The notes below the pieces were generated by a model. That model ran no database searches and was not told where the DNA came from. It saw only the letters and a program-made list of their open reading frames with translations. Positions 11,421 to 22,744 of a DNA stretch of 64,000 nt are shown here, in pieces; position 1 is the first letter of the stretch, and each line of letters starts with the position of its first letter. Source of the stretch: Ligula intestinalis (lineage: Eukaryota > Platyhelminthes > Cestoda > Diphyllobothriidea > Diphyllobothriidae); the NCBI GenBank assembly GCA_036362985.1, contig JAYGXS010000003.1, positions 36,975,110 through 37,039,109 on the forward strand, read 5' to 3'. A program made the translations under genes and the position numbers.

Positions 11421-14400
11421 TTAAAAAACTGACAATTTTTTGAACTAGGACACAGAACAGATTGGAGTTGCTTGTGTGCCGTCTCCCTGCCACGCCTTCC
11501 ATGTAATGTATGTGGCTTTGCATTAAACTTTTGAAAGAGTAAATAGTCCGGTATTCCAACTCTAATCCAAACCTATAACCCTTATCTTTACCCGAAATTC
11601 TTTGAAATTTTTTAGCGAAACCACCTGTATTTCAGAGAATTCCTACTACTATGCCCAGCGGGCAGAAGACATAGTTGCACATTTGTGAATTGCTTGGACT
11701 AGGCAAGTTTTTGTGAAGACTGGAGTATTTTGAAGGGTATTGACCATTTTGGAAGGCAAAAAGAACATAGTACGTGAAGTCTACAGCAGCTGGCCTAAGT
11801 CATTAAATGTGAAAATCAAAATTTTAGGGGCGGTTTAACGTACATTTGAGATTGATGTTGTACCTTAGCAAACTAACAGCCTAGCTACTTGCTAAAAGGC
11901 CCAGTCACGTGTTTCGCCGGTATTCTGCCGCTGTTTGACACAGCTGCGAGGGGTCCGGCTCATCAGTGGGTCCCCCAGCTTTCCCTGTCTGCTTTCTGGT
12001 TGATATACTGGTTTTGAAATTTCAGCTCTATAATCTCCTACTAAAGCCTTCTGTCGGCAGGAAGTGTATATTTCACAGGGATTGATGGGTTTCAACACAA
12101 ATAAACACGTACAATTTCGGTCTACGCCTATAAACATCAAATATACTGATATATACCGCAAACAAAAATTAATTTATCAGGGGATTAAAAAGCTGAGCAT
12201 TTGAGATTGTTTATTTTTTTTCATTGAATACACTTGAGGGGCAAAATGCTGTTTACTAGCAAAGATTTCGGTTCAGCTCAATACACTGCGGAAAGAGGTT
12301 GGTCAACGCTGGCCAAATCCGGGGTTTCTTGAGATCCAAGGAAATTTTTTATACTATTAAACGCTGAAGAACAAAACCTCTTGCATTTGCGTGTTGTTCT
12401 ATAAAAATAAACATCAAAAAGACCAAAAATTTTTATTTATATCAGTTCAGAGAACAGGAATGTTTGTTTTGCATTCACAAAATTTAGGTAAGTGCAAGTT
12501 TAAGATAACGCATTACTTTCAAGAAAAGAGGAGCGGATTAATTTTTAAAAAATCTGTTTTGAATACCTGCTACGTTTTTGCTATAGAATTAAGTTGTAAG
12601 GTTTTACTTTGTTTTACCAAACCAACAATAATGACCGTAAGCAGGCAAATAGATGAAGCCCCGAGACATGCTGTCACTTTTCTCTGCCAAGCTGTATGTG
12701 AAAGACGTTCAAACGTTGTCTATCTACAGTTCAGTATAAGCGAAAAAGGAAACGTAGCTTCAACCAATTTATAAACAGAAGATTTAACTAGAAATTCTCT
12801 TGAAAACATGTTGCAATACATACTCGAACTTTAGGCTGTTTGATAACAGCCATACGTTGCATTGTGTGTACTCTGGAAGCATATATATCCCTAAAGTTTG
12901 CAAAAGTATTATTTTCCAGGAAATTTCTACTTATCCTGCTTTATACACTGGTTTTTTTGCATTAGCAGGCTTTATCTCAAAGTAAAGCTTAGGTTTACCT
13001 TGTATGCCCGATTTCAACTGCTTTGGAATTTTCCATTTTTCTAAAAAAGTTGGCATTTTTTAACGACGTAATATTACTTGATAAACGGCAATATACTTTA
13101 TTTTGGCAAAAGACCATTACTTTACTGCTGTAAGGGCTAAGGGGACGCAATGTGAGCTCTGTTTGCGTAACAAGGCTTTTCTTGTAGAAGTCTTTGGATG
13201 TCACGAGTTAGTCCTGCTGTTGTACATTCGGGAGAAGAGTCTTCCTCTTTTCTGGCCTAGGGGCGAAAACTACCCCTAAGATAACAGAATTGGTCTACTT
13301 CTTCCAAATGACGGCCCTTAATATTAAGGGGTGCCCTGTTCCGGTCAGGGATACAGATGAAGGATACTTTGTTTCACTTGGCGTGTGGTGCTTTCGTTTA
13401 CCAAAGACGCACCATTGAGCGAATTTGCATAACTGGACTCTTACTGGGCAGTGTTTTTAACTCTGCTTAGTCGTCCAGCATCTAAATCCACTTCACACTT
13501 CTTAGGATACAGTTGATTAAACTAGAACAAGCGGTAAAATGAATACATTTCAAAGACGCAAAAATAACGTATGGTGGGGTATTTCCGAAAAAGAGTGACA
13601 GTTTAAGCTCGGGAGCTTCAGGGCCAGACTGTAAAAGTCGAAGCGCATAGTTAAAACACCTAATGATGGAAATAATTAAAAGGTGTTGATGACGGAGGAA
13701 GAATATGGGGACGAACTAGTTACGAGCCACCTTGCAATATGGTAATCAGTTGACCGCATCCTTGCAGGCCACGTGTGAAATTTTAGAGCCTCTGATCAAA
13801 ACAACTCCTCTTAATTTGGTCCTCATAAAAAACATCGATTTAACAATTGGCCCTTCAGGTGGTAACAAGCAAGAATGGTTGCTAATATGAGTGGGTAACT
13901 TACTTTGCTGCTAGGCAGTAATTCAGCTTCTCAGTATATGATGCAGTACAAGTAAGACTGCCTACGCCATGGAGCAGGAAGTTAGTTCCATGCTTGGACT
14001 ACTAAGGAGGCCCTAATCAGAGGTTGCAGCTTAACTATTGCAACTGACAGGTTGATTTTGGCTGAATTAGTAAACGGAGCTAAATTCCGATATCACACGC
14101 AATGACCTTGGAACTTTGGCTTTGCTAGGCGGAGTTTGCTGGAATTGTCAATGTTTCGATCAGCATTTTTTGGAAAAGTAGAACTCATGGGCAAATTTGA
14201 CCCAAAAACGGACACCCTACGTTACTTGTGGGCTTCTACAGACGCACTGGCAAAATCACAACGCAAGTATAACGGGCATTGTTGAAGGAAAATTAACCTC
14301 TCCTTTACAATTAACGGACGAAAGTTAGGCACTGCAGCAGCTCAAACTGCCAAGAAAGATGATTGGTTGTTCTTGGGGTCGCTGCAGATCGTAAAGCAGC

Positions 14401-14800
14401 TGACAGATCTGCAGCCAAAACCTTCATTCAGTGCTGCTATGCTTCCGTCGTTTTTTTTAAATAATAAGAGGTACGCGGGCTATCTGATCAGATGTTGACC
14501 GAGATTCAGATATAGGCTTTAGGTTAGGTTAAAAAATTAATAATCGCAATATTTCAGTCACACAGAATGCTTACTCTTGAGTGAGCCCCTTTCCAATGGC
14601 CTGCGCAAACTACACTCAACAAACACCGAATAGTATGCATTTTCTAATTTATTTCTGAATCCCTAAAAATTCCGATATATTTTCGGGAAAAAAAATAAGC
14701 AAAAAACCTCTTTCCTGTAATCATTTGTTGGAGAAGGACCCTTGCCAGCCAAATCCACAGATCCCCTGTCGAAATTCCGGGGAGATAGGAGGTGATCCAA
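11421..14800. other. AT-rich intergenic DNA, no gene recognised
   Basis: The longest open frame, 12391-12774 (+), gives a 127-residue product with no motif I recognise, no visible splice context and biased A/T composition. I see no support for a gene. Confidence 0.45.
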
Positions 14801-14837
14801 GGGGATGACGGGGATTCGACGGGGGTGAGGACGGGGT

Positions 14838-15425
14838 TTTTAACCCACATATCCCCGTCCTCACCTCCGGATCTCCCCGATGAAATTCCGGGAGGGTATG
14901 CATATTATCAAATTTTTCGTAAAATACTATCAAATATCACGTTAAAACACACTTTTAGTTCAGAATAGTCAAAAAATGAGTTAGATGGCCCTTTAGGTCC
15001 GTACACATAATTCTGGAAATTTCAGGTTGCGGAATAATGCATAGCCTTAACCATCAACTTCGGATTCACCCTGATCCCCCCGCCATCACCTCCGCCCAGT
15101 TTTAGGCGTGTGCTGTCGGGGAGGACAGTGATATCTGGGTTGAAAACTCCGTTCTCCTCCCCGTCGTCACTCCCGGATCTCCCCGTCGAAAGTCCGGGAG
15201 GGTATGCATATTATCAAATTATCCGTAAAAGTACTATCAAATGTCACTTAAAAACGCACTTTAAGTTCAAAATAGTCAAAAAATTAGTAAGATTGCCTTT
15301 GAGGTCCGTCTACAGTATTCTGGTAATTTCCTATTGGTGCATAATGCACATGCCTTTAACATTAATCCTGGATACATCCACATCCCCCCGTCGTCACCCC
15401 CGCCCAGTTTGGGCGTGTGCTGGCA
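14838..15425. repeat. Tandem duplication, two ~308-bp units
   Basis: Unit 1 spans about 14838-15117 and unit 2 about 15145-15425. Shared landmarks come at a 307-308 bp offset: GGGAGGGTATGCATATTATC at 14890 and 15197, AATAGTCAAAAAAT near 14965 and 15272, and GGCGTGTGCTG at 15104 and 15411. GC-rich, CCCC-containing flanks alternate with an AT-rich core. Confidence 0.75.
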
Positions 15426-16194
15426 GAGACATCATCTTCAAATTTTATAATCAAATACGTGGTATCTTTCGGTTTTCAAATATTTTTTTTTAAATTTCTG
15501 ATTAACTTTGAAACCAACCTGCCACTGCACTTGCGCCTAGGGTTTCTAAAGTCAATGCTGTAAACATTCTGCCTAATGCAGATCATCTATTTATCAACCC
15601 TGTTAAGACAGTATGTACGGATCATTATCTTTTGAAATTAACTTGCCCCAATTTGTACACCGGATAAACAGCATTGGTACACATACTAATCTGTCCTGAG
15701 CATTTGTTTGAAAATCCTATTAACTTGAGCTGCTGTTTCTCAGAAGAAGAATCGGTGCGCATCGTGCGCTTTTCGATAGTGAGGTCAACTGAGACGATTT
15801 CAGTGATCACAGACTTATGCAAAAAATTAGTTCAAATATCACAGAGAGAAGTACGATCTATTAAAAGAGCTCAACTGAGCACGCCGTATCTGTTCAGGTT
15901 GTACTGGCCGCTAGCGCCACTTGGAACCAATGATCAGCGGCAAGTGAATGTCCGCCACACGCTGGCTCGTCATGCTTTCGCCCGTGAGGCCTTGCGCGCA
16001 CGCTGTCGCTTCTCAAGTTCGAGCCTCTACCACGCGTCTTGGCATCATATCCTCTTAAGAACTCGATCAAATCAGAGTGCGTCATTTACTGATTAGCTGT
16101 GGAAACAAAGCTGTCCCGAGCTTCCTGGAATCCAACATACGCACTTCACTTCAGACGCGGCGTTGTGGCCGGCGGTTGCTCGCTCGTCTGACAG
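15426..16194. other. Intergenic, no gene recognised
   Basis: An open frame at 15674-16096 (+) encodes 140 residues without a recognisable motif. The GC-rich part from 15860 to 16060 resembles the flank of the 8045-8230 repeat. Confidence 0.4.
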
Positions 16195-16350
16195 TCACAT
16201 TCCTCCTGCCACTTCCTGTTGTACAGAATTAAATATTCCTACCACTCAAGCCTCTCATGACTTCTCTTTTCCTTAGAAACCAGGGCTGAAAATCGCAATT
16301 GCTAGAGCTTAACTTACTTAACCACCTGCGATAAGGTCATAAGTTCAGTG
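16195..16350 (+). repeat. Dispersed repeat, copy 2
   Basis: Homologous to 8045-8230 by the TTGT(T/A)CAGAAT, GGGCTG...ATCGCA and TGCGATAA landmarks. A MITE begins just past its end at 16361. Confidence 0.5.
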
Positions 16351-16360
16351 ATGAGGTATA

Positions 16361-16890
16361 CAGTAGTCGCCGGCTATTAAGCCCACCTCGGACCCAGACC
16401 AAATTGGGCTAAATAAGCGACGGGCGCAATAACTGGAGAGTCCTAGTTCTTGATTAGCAAACACAGGATAGGCACTATACATTACATACGTACTGTATTA
16501 TGTGAAGAGCTTGGTTATGTACAAGAAAAAAATGCTCTTTGTCTGTATTTTACGTGATAGCAAAAACAAAAAAATTATTTGCGACACGTTTAAAAAAAGC
16601 GGTCTATTTTCAGTTGTTTTGGCGGAAACTTCACTCGCAAGTGCTCTTTGATGTCCCTCTCCAGGCACCAGAAATCGTCGAATTTTGTGAAATTTGATGC
16701 CTGTAGACCACGTTGCAGGGTGTAGAAAGATGAGAATTTCACTCTTTCCTGTTGGAAAAGTGGGCTTTGTAGCCGGTGACTGGGCTTATAAGCCGGCGGA
16801 TTTTGCTATGTAAAATTCCGTCCCAAGCTGATTTGGGCTTAATACGCGGCTGGGCTTATTAGCCGTGGGCTTAATAAGCGGCGACTACTG
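16361..16890. mobile_element. MITE copy 1 with TIRs and TA target duplication
   Basis: Terminal inverted repeats of about 26 bp start CAGTAGTCGCCG and contain TTAAGCCCAC, with two mismatches between ends. The element is 530 bp and is flanked on both sides by TA (16359-16360 and 16891-16892). It has no coding capacity. CAGT-starting TIRs plus TA duplication point to a Tc1/mariner-superfamily (pogo-like) parent. It is homologous along its length to 54862-55325. Confidence 0.85.
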
Positions 16891-17099
16891 TATTATCAGT
16901 TCACACTGACTGATGAATTTATTTTCGCTGCTAACATTTGTGATTGTAAAATATGTGGAATTTCAATTCAGATAAAGGTACACAACAGTCTGCATTATCT
17001 TCCGCAAAGTAGAACAGCGGAGTTAACATAAACTCCAGTTTTTCACCGCTTCATTCCTTGCGATTTTTCAGGATTGTGCGTCACTTAGCACACAGTATT

Positions 17100-18160
17100 C
17101 AAAAGTTGTGAAAATTCTCATCACAGAATCCAGAAGGGTAGTTGGTGAGCCTACGCAAGCTTTCGATAAATTCTTATCGGGCCAGTAAACTTATATGGGA
17201 ACGGCGTACAAATTAAAACGTGTTCTTGTAGCGGGCCAGGGATGTCGAGGTTGGCACACACCTAAAGGATAAGAGACCTGAAGATAGCTCGGCATCGGAA
17301 ACTCGGAGCTGGATTGATAAGCATCACCCAAGCACACAAATATTAAGGCCGGAGTAGAAGGAGACGTGAATATGTGCAGAGGAATCTACTAGTAATAACG
17401 AATACGTATAGAGTAAGAAAATAAGATGGGGATAAGGAACGGCGTTACACAGATGCAAGTCCCATCTGGAGTGGAGTGTGTTCTCTTATGTCTGATCAGT
17501 TACCGGTGGGGAATACAGTGCTGTGGGCGACTGCAGGGGCGAGACAGGAGTGCTGACATAGTGTGTGGGACGGCGATACGATTGACGACGACGGCGGCGG
17601 GAAGGGGGTCAGCGGCTGTGAGGGAAAAGGGCACCGGTTTCTTCACTGACACTCGATCACAGCATCTCCATCCTGGGTCCGCGCCAAAAGTGACGACCTT
17701 GGTGTACTCAAACAACCATTCAGTCTCTTGGGTTGTTACATTCTTCTTTTAACACAAGTAAATCGCGGGAATAGGGGGCGGAGGGTCGATAAACTAAGAC
17801 TGGATACGCGGTGGGGAGGATTAAGTGGAGCCGGTCCAGCGGAGGGGGGGGGGGAATAGAGAGCGCGGAAGACTGCAGGCAGGTAAGCGACCGTTCACCA
17901 CGCCAAGCATGGAGCTTGCAGGAGGTTCTCTTGTGCACACAAGACCGGCTTTCTTAATCTGATAACGGTCTTTTCTGCTGTTGCTAGCAGACACTGACTC
18001 AGGCACTTTGGATAGTTTGGTGCGACCCTATCACCCTGAAGGCCTCGTTGGGATCCACACTATGTCCGGAATCAACAATGTGAGCGAGCATGGCGCTGTT
18101 CCCCGTTCACGTGTACTGGCCCGATGGGAAGTTATCGAACGCTTACGTATATTCAAAAGC
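17100..18160 (-). mobile_element. Penelope-like element, family B, truncated copy 1
   Basis: A minus-strand remnant of a GIY-YIG endonuclease tail lies at about 17860-18110 (NSAMLAHIVDSGHSVDPNEA then FRVI). It is homologous to 21297-21560. Both ends carry an inverted terminal block: CGATAAATTCTTATCGGGCCA at 17164-17184 and its reverse-complement version at 18117-18155. The reading frame is broken after FRVIG. Boundaries are approximate. Confidence 0.6.
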
Positions 18161-19330
18161 GTTTTCCTTCGAGAATGATGAAAACAGAACTTACCGGCAT
18201 CTAAGAATGTATTTAAATAGATCTTCGATTAGAAAACTTTTCTTCGGTGCTACCTCAGTAGTCAGTACTGGCGAGTGGGATCGCAAATCAAATACTCTAA
18301 AGTAGCTTGTTATTTGTTGACTGAGGGTCTTTTCAACCATGGGAAAAAAACCAAATTCGGTAAGAAACACTGCTTAGTTAGTGTTTGGCGGTTCGATTAA
18401 GGTTTGGTCACGTTGTGCAAGGCCATGCACAAAAACTCCATATCTTACAGTCATTTCATGAGATCGCCATTTCGCCAGATCGCACTTTTTTCAATCATGA
18501 GTATTTTCAAGCACACAGGTGACCATTCGCATACATTTATATCGGCCGGCGTATTCATTTTATTGACCTAGTAGACAACGTGGTCCTCTTCCACGACTAT
18601 AAATGTTATGCGTTGGGGAGATAATTAACGCAAACATCGGGAGAACTGCGTTAGTTTCGCGGTAAATGCACACCTGGCAGTTTCGAAACTGGGCAAAACT
18701 GTCTTGTAGGGCCATTTACATATGTATTCCCCTGCCAAACTCTCCTACGGAATTGGTGGTTTAATATTTGATTAATCATTAACGAATGTAAATTAATATT
18801 TAAGTTGGTTGAATGTGATCAAAGAATATAAAAGCAAAGCCACTTATAATTGTTTTAATGAGCTAAATATAATCAACTCCATCAATATAACCTCCTATTG
18901 ATCAGGCAACTAATGCCTATTGATGGCAATTTGACCTTATATTTGTGGCATTTAGTGAAAAAGGGAATGTCAGGCTACTTAAAAAATGTAAAAGTGATTC
19001 ATTAATATAATTCAAAGACAAAGGCCTCTAAAGACAGTCCTACCCGAAGAAAAGGTGGAAAAAGCAGCCCTTTTCTAAAGATATACGCGTATAAGCAAGG
19101 TTTTTAAGGCTGAAAAACTCCTTCTTACAAGAGATGATAATGCATTGATTAACGTAAGGCCTAGAACCAGACCAATGCTGCACGGTGAATCAAGCATTTT
19201 TTTACCCAAAAATACCATGGTGGCGCGCGTGATGTTACTTTATTCGAGCTGCATGTCTTCGTTAGTATGTATAATGTTATATTTTTCGACGCTGTTTTTC
19301 CCAATATGCGTCAAAGACTTTCCAGCATTT
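18161..19330. other. AT-rich intergenic DNA, no gene recognised
   Basis: No coding or repeat structure was recognised apart from low-complexity A/T tracts. Confidence 0.5.
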
Positions 19331-19380
19331 TGCAAATATGAAGGTGTTTTTCCCGGTACAAATTGAAAACAGGCGAAAAC

Positions 19381-19429
19381 AGCAGAATTCATTGATATCA
19401 ACAAATTTCGAGACAGCTCATCAGCTGCT
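19381..19429 (-). ncRNA. Hammerhead-ribozyme-like motif, PLE family A copy 1
   Basis: Read on the minus strand: stem I AGCAG, core CTGATGAG, short stem II, CGAAA, a 9-bp fully self-complementary stem III (TTTGTTGAT/ATCAATGAA), cleavage triplet ATT, and closing stem I CTGCT. This is the layout of the minimal type I hammerheads known from Penelope-like element terminal repeats. The core is intact; activity is inferred. Confidence 0.65.
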
Positions 19430-19637
19430 TCTTGTCGTTGCATAAGAATGTTAACGAAGACATATACAGGAGTGGTGAATCTCACAGAATTACTGGTAAT
19501 AGCAAGGAACCTGAGTCAGTTTAAAAATTAATCGATAAAGGACGGGAACGTTAAGTCAACATATGGGCAGTAGTGGATGGGAGAAGTTAACGAAAAACAC
19601 GTTGGAAATTAAATTAAATGGCCAAGCACCAGGGCAG

Positions 19638-19955
19638 TTAGAGGTTGATGACATGATCAAGCTGCTTGCATAGGTCAGGTTTCTCCCACCGTATGTATGC
19701 AGCTTCTAAATAGCGCAGGATTCGGTTTGTTTGGGCCCGAACAGGTGCTCGAAACGCTGTTTTAACGTTGACAGAATGACCGCTGTCTAATAGATGCTTG
19801 GTAATGGAGGACCTTGGTATTCTGTCTTCTTGCTTCAAAAGCCAATTAGGCAAGTGCTCAGCGGCCCTGGCTGCGAGTTGCCTTTGCGTGCGCCCAATGT
19901 ATTTGCATCCGCAATTAAATGTGAATTCGTAAATACAATTGGAGGTGGCGTGCAA
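19638..19955 (-). pseudogene. GIY-YIG endonuclease domain of PLE copy 1
   Basis: The motif set is IYEFTFNCGCKYIGRTQRQL then AEHLPNWLL, SSITKHLLDSGHSV and ILRYLEAAYI. This is the GIY-YIG nuclease of Penelope-like elements, which nicks target DNA for reverse transcription. It was originally fused to the upstream RT; a TAA in the linker near 20027 (a tyrosine codon in the 31-kb copy) separates the two. Confidence 0.8.
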
Positions 19956-20027
19956 TGGCAGAGCATCCTTTACCCGTTTTAATGGAATACTTTTGGTAGA
20001 ACTTAAGAAGACTAATTTTGCTGCGTT

Positions 20028-20870
20028 TTAGGTCCTTTCTATCGTGCAGCTTAATTGTCGCTTGATTGTGTTCGAAATGTCGTCACCTTTGAATGGTAAG
20101 GATATCATGACGGGCTTTTTTGGAACTGACTGTTCCAGAAATTTTGGCCGAAGGGGATGGCTGTACTTTTGAATAAAGCATGCCGGGTAGCCAAAGTTGA
20201 GTAGGGCTAAGTTAAGACGAGAAAGCTCTTCTGATAGAGTCTCACTAGAGCAAATGTTCCTTGCTCGTTGAAAAAGGTAATGTACCAGATTACGCTTCCA
20301 CTGAATTGGCACGAAGCTCATGAAGTGTAGATATTGCCCTTTCCAGGTCTTTTTGTGGAAAACCGGGTGCCCTATGGAACCATCATCCTCTCTAAACATG
20401 AGGACGTCTAGGAAGGGGAGCTTGTTATGCTGCTCTGTTTCCATTGTAGATTTAATTTTAGGATGTAAAGTGTTCAAAAATTTGAGAAGGTCATCGGCCT
20501 CTTCATTGGAATCAACAATGGTGCATATGTCATTCATATATCTTCTGTATAAGATTGTATTGTTAAGTCTTGAAGACGCTTTTTCTTCTAGATGACCCAA
20601 ATGTGGGCTATAGCGGACTGCCCATTGCTACTCCGTCAAGTTGCCTGTAAAGCTGTCCATTAAATAGAAATTGAACATTTTTGGTGCAGAGTAGCAGTAA
20701 TTGGCGCAGTATTGCAGGTGACAGTCATGTTTCGGACGCATGGGCACAAATAATGTCTATTGTCTCGTCCAGCGGTACATTTGTAAATAGTGATTCAACG
20801 TCTGGTGAAATCATAAATTTATCAGTAACTTTATGAAGCTTGATGTCATCGATAAATTGAAAAGTGTCCT
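20028..20870 (-). pseudogene. Penelope-type reverse transcriptase, decayed
   Basis: From the 5' side on the minus strand come FIDDIKLHKVTDKFMISPDV (RT motif A region), SLFTNVPLDETIDII, GVAMGSPL, RRYMNDICTIV (motif C; catalytic YxDD changed to YMND), then LPFLDVLMFREDDGSIGHPV and the thumb region to SCTIERT. It contains an in-frame stop, a frame slip near 20600 and loss of the first catalytic Asp, so it is inactive. Confidence 0.8.
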
Positions 20871-20883
20871 TCGATGTGCAAAT

Positions 20884-21665
20884 AACTGGTCACTTTTCAC
20901 TGAAAGCGCAAAAATTTCAATCAGAAAATTCAGGAGAGCAGTTGGCAAGCATACGTGAGCTTTTGTCATATTCTCATCGGGCCATTTAATTTATACAGGA
21001 AGGGGATGGAAATTAGTTATGAGAATGGGGGAGGGTGGGTTGGAGGTTGGAGTGGATAAAAGCAGCTGGTTATTCGGTGGTTAGGGTTTCTTGAAGCCGA
21101 CGCAGGGGAGGAAGGTGGGGAGAGAGAAAGCGTGGAAAAGTGAATGCAGTTAAGTGACCGCTGGCCATGCCAAACTCGGAGCTTGCAGGAGGTTCTTTTG
21201 TGTGCACAAGATCGGCTTCTTCAATCGGAAAGTGGTTGCTTCTGCTGTTGCTGGCAAACGCTGACCCAGGAACTTGAGTCAGTTTGGTGGGACCTTTTAA
21301 ATCACCCAGAAGACTTTGTTGGGCTCCATGCGATGTCCACAATCAACCACATACGCCAGAATAGCGCTGTTTATGCTCCACACTTGATCCTTTCTCAGCC
21401 ATGCTGTAAGGTGTTCCCTGATTTTTTTGGATAGGAGCCGACTAATGCGGACAATATAACCCCCTCTACAGGCGTAAGTAAAGAAATTAATGCGCATGGA
21501 GGTGGTCTGAGCTGTAAGCCTACCCTTACCTTCACCATGTAAGACCGGGTTGGTAGAGAATAATACCCAAAACTTCGCTGCTGGGAAGGTTCGTGACATG
21601 GTTTGGTCAAGGCGTCTTTGAGAGTCAACTTGCCACAATGCCGCAAACGTTGTCATGCGTTTTTA
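20884..21665 (-). mobile_element. Penelope-like element, family B, copy 2
   Basis: On the minus strand a decayed GIY-YIG domain (FTYACRGGYIVRISRLL, REHLTAWL, SAILAYVVDCGHRMEPNK) spans about 21560-21297. It is followed by the family B 3' region and a terminal block at 20943-20984. It ends where a family A copy is inserted; sequence beyond 22745 may be its continuation. Confidence 0.65.
20943..20984 (-). ncRNA. Degenerate hammerhead-like motif, PLE family B
   Basis: Minus strand: TGGC, CCGATGAG, AATATGAC, AAAAGC, then a partly palindromic stem III around ACGT, CTT and GCCA. It resembles a hammerhead but has C in place of the core U (CUGAUGA becomes CCGAUGA). The family B copy at 17143-17184 shows the same change with CGATAAG and an intact CGAAA. 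Confidence 0.35.
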
Positions 21666-21728
21666 AGTGATGCACGTTTCAGAAATTTAAAGCAACGTTT
21701 CCCTGGTGCAAATTTAAATATGGCAATA

Positions 21729-21784
21729 GCAGCAAAATGATTTATTGGATCCATATCAGTTCGAGAGAGCTCGTCAGTTGCCGC
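21729..21784 (-). ncRNA. Hammerhead-like motif, left end of PLE copy 2
   Basis: Minus strand: stem I GCGGCAA pairs with TTGCTGC (one G-U pair), with core CTGACGAG, GAAC in place of GAAA, a stem III centred on TGGATCCA and triplet ATT. Two core changes suggest loss of activity. Confidence 0.5.
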
Positions 21785-21999
21785 CTCTCATTACTTAACG
21801 TGAATCACAAAAGAGAAGATACACAATGAATTCATGCAGAAAAATTGATATAAACACAAGGTCATAAGAAGTGGCCAAGTGGCTAATCAATAACATGAGA
21901 AGTTCAGACGCTGTGGTCAGCAAAAATAACAAGGAAAAAACACCTGAGGTAACAACTTAGGAGGAAAAATGTATAAACAGGGAGCCAATGTTACCAAGG

Positions 22000-22622
22000 C
22001 AAAGTTAGGTTCACTACATGCTCCAATTGTTTACATAGGTCGGGTTTGACCCGCCGTATGTAGGCTGCCTCCAGGTAGCGTAAAGTGCGAGTTGTTCGTG
22101 CTCGAATAAGTACTCAGAAGGACGTTTTGGGGTCAACAGAATGGCCGGAGTCTAACAGATGTTCAGTAATTGATGACCGGGGAATTCTGTTTTCTTTTTT
22201 CATTGGCCAGCTAGGTAAATGTTCTTTAGCTCTGGTGGCCAATTGTCTCTGCGTTCGCCCTATGTACTTGCATTCGCAAGTGCATGTAAATTCATAAATG
22301 CAGTTTGAAGTGGCGTGCAACGGCATGGCATTCTTCGCATGAGGAACTGGTAAAGGCTTCGTCGGATTGCAAATTATCAGATCAGCAGTATAGTACGTCC
22401 TTTCAATGGCATTGAGAAGGCGTCTTTTGAAGGTGTTTGGTATGTTATCACCCTTAAATGGTAAGGAAATGAAGACGGGCTTTTTGGTGCTAATTGCTGA
22501 GTCAATTTAGGTCTTAGAGGTTTACTGTATTTGCCTATAAATTGACTTGGATATCCTCGCTTCATAAGGGTGCGTTTAAGGTTCGTTAGTTCATCATCCA
22601 ATGTATCCGTAGAACAGATCAT
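22000..22622 (-). pseudogene. RT C-terminus and GIY-YIG domain of PLE copy 2
   Basis: The upstream part (22622-22377) reads MICSTDTLDDELTNLKRTLM then KRGYPSQFIGKYSKPLRPKL, the thumb end of a Penelope RT. The downstream part (22326-22114) reads SNCIYEFTCTCECKYIGRTQ and SSITEHLLDSGHSVDPKTSF and continues to about 22000. A frame break near 22370 separates them, and the RT palm is absent, so no active product is possible. Confidence 0.75.
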
Positions 22623-22656
22623 TCTGTGATCTGTGATTCACGTTAAATAATGAGAG

Positions 22657-22712
22657 GTGGCAACTGACGAGCTCTCTTGAAATTATATGGATCCAATAAA
22701 TCATTTTGCTGC
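22657..22712 (+). ncRNA. Hammerhead-like motif, right (inverted) end of PLE copy 2
   Basis: The inverted partner of the left-end motif, on the plus strand: stem I GTGGCAA with TTGCTGC (7 bp, wobbles included), core CTGACGAG, intact GAAA, stem III around ATGGATCC and triplet ATT. The core U-to-C change is shared with the left end. Confidence 0.5.
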
Positions 22713-22744
22713 TATTGCCATATTTAAATTTAAAGATGCACGTT

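Larger units (their letters stand above)
19335..20880 (-). mobile_element. Penelope-like element, family A, copy 1
   Basis: The minus-strand order is reverse transcriptase (20870-20028), GIY-YIG endonuclease (19955-19638), then a 3' terminal block with a hammerhead-like fold (19429-19381) and the conserved end TTTTTCCCGGTACAAATT near 19354. The 5' end stops at about 20880, where family B sequence begins, so the copy is 5'-truncated. Confidence 0.8.
21679..22734 (-). mobile_element. Penelope-like element, family A, copy 2 with 10-bp TSD
   Basis: Flanked by the direct repeat GATGCACGTT at 21669-21678 and 22735-22744. It has inverted terminal blocks (21700-21800 and 22640-22734) around an internal fragment holding only the RT C-terminal end and the GIY-YIG domain. 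5' truncation joined to an inverted terminal piece is a known PLE integration product. Confidence 0.8.

Noticed and set aside
12391..12774. 127-residue open frame as a possible gene
   Set aside because: No motif, A/T-driven composition, no splice or start context; likely chance in AT-rich DNA.
15674..16096. 140-residue open frame as a gene
   Set aside because: Sits across repeat-like GC-rich sequence with an overlapping antisense frame; no motif.
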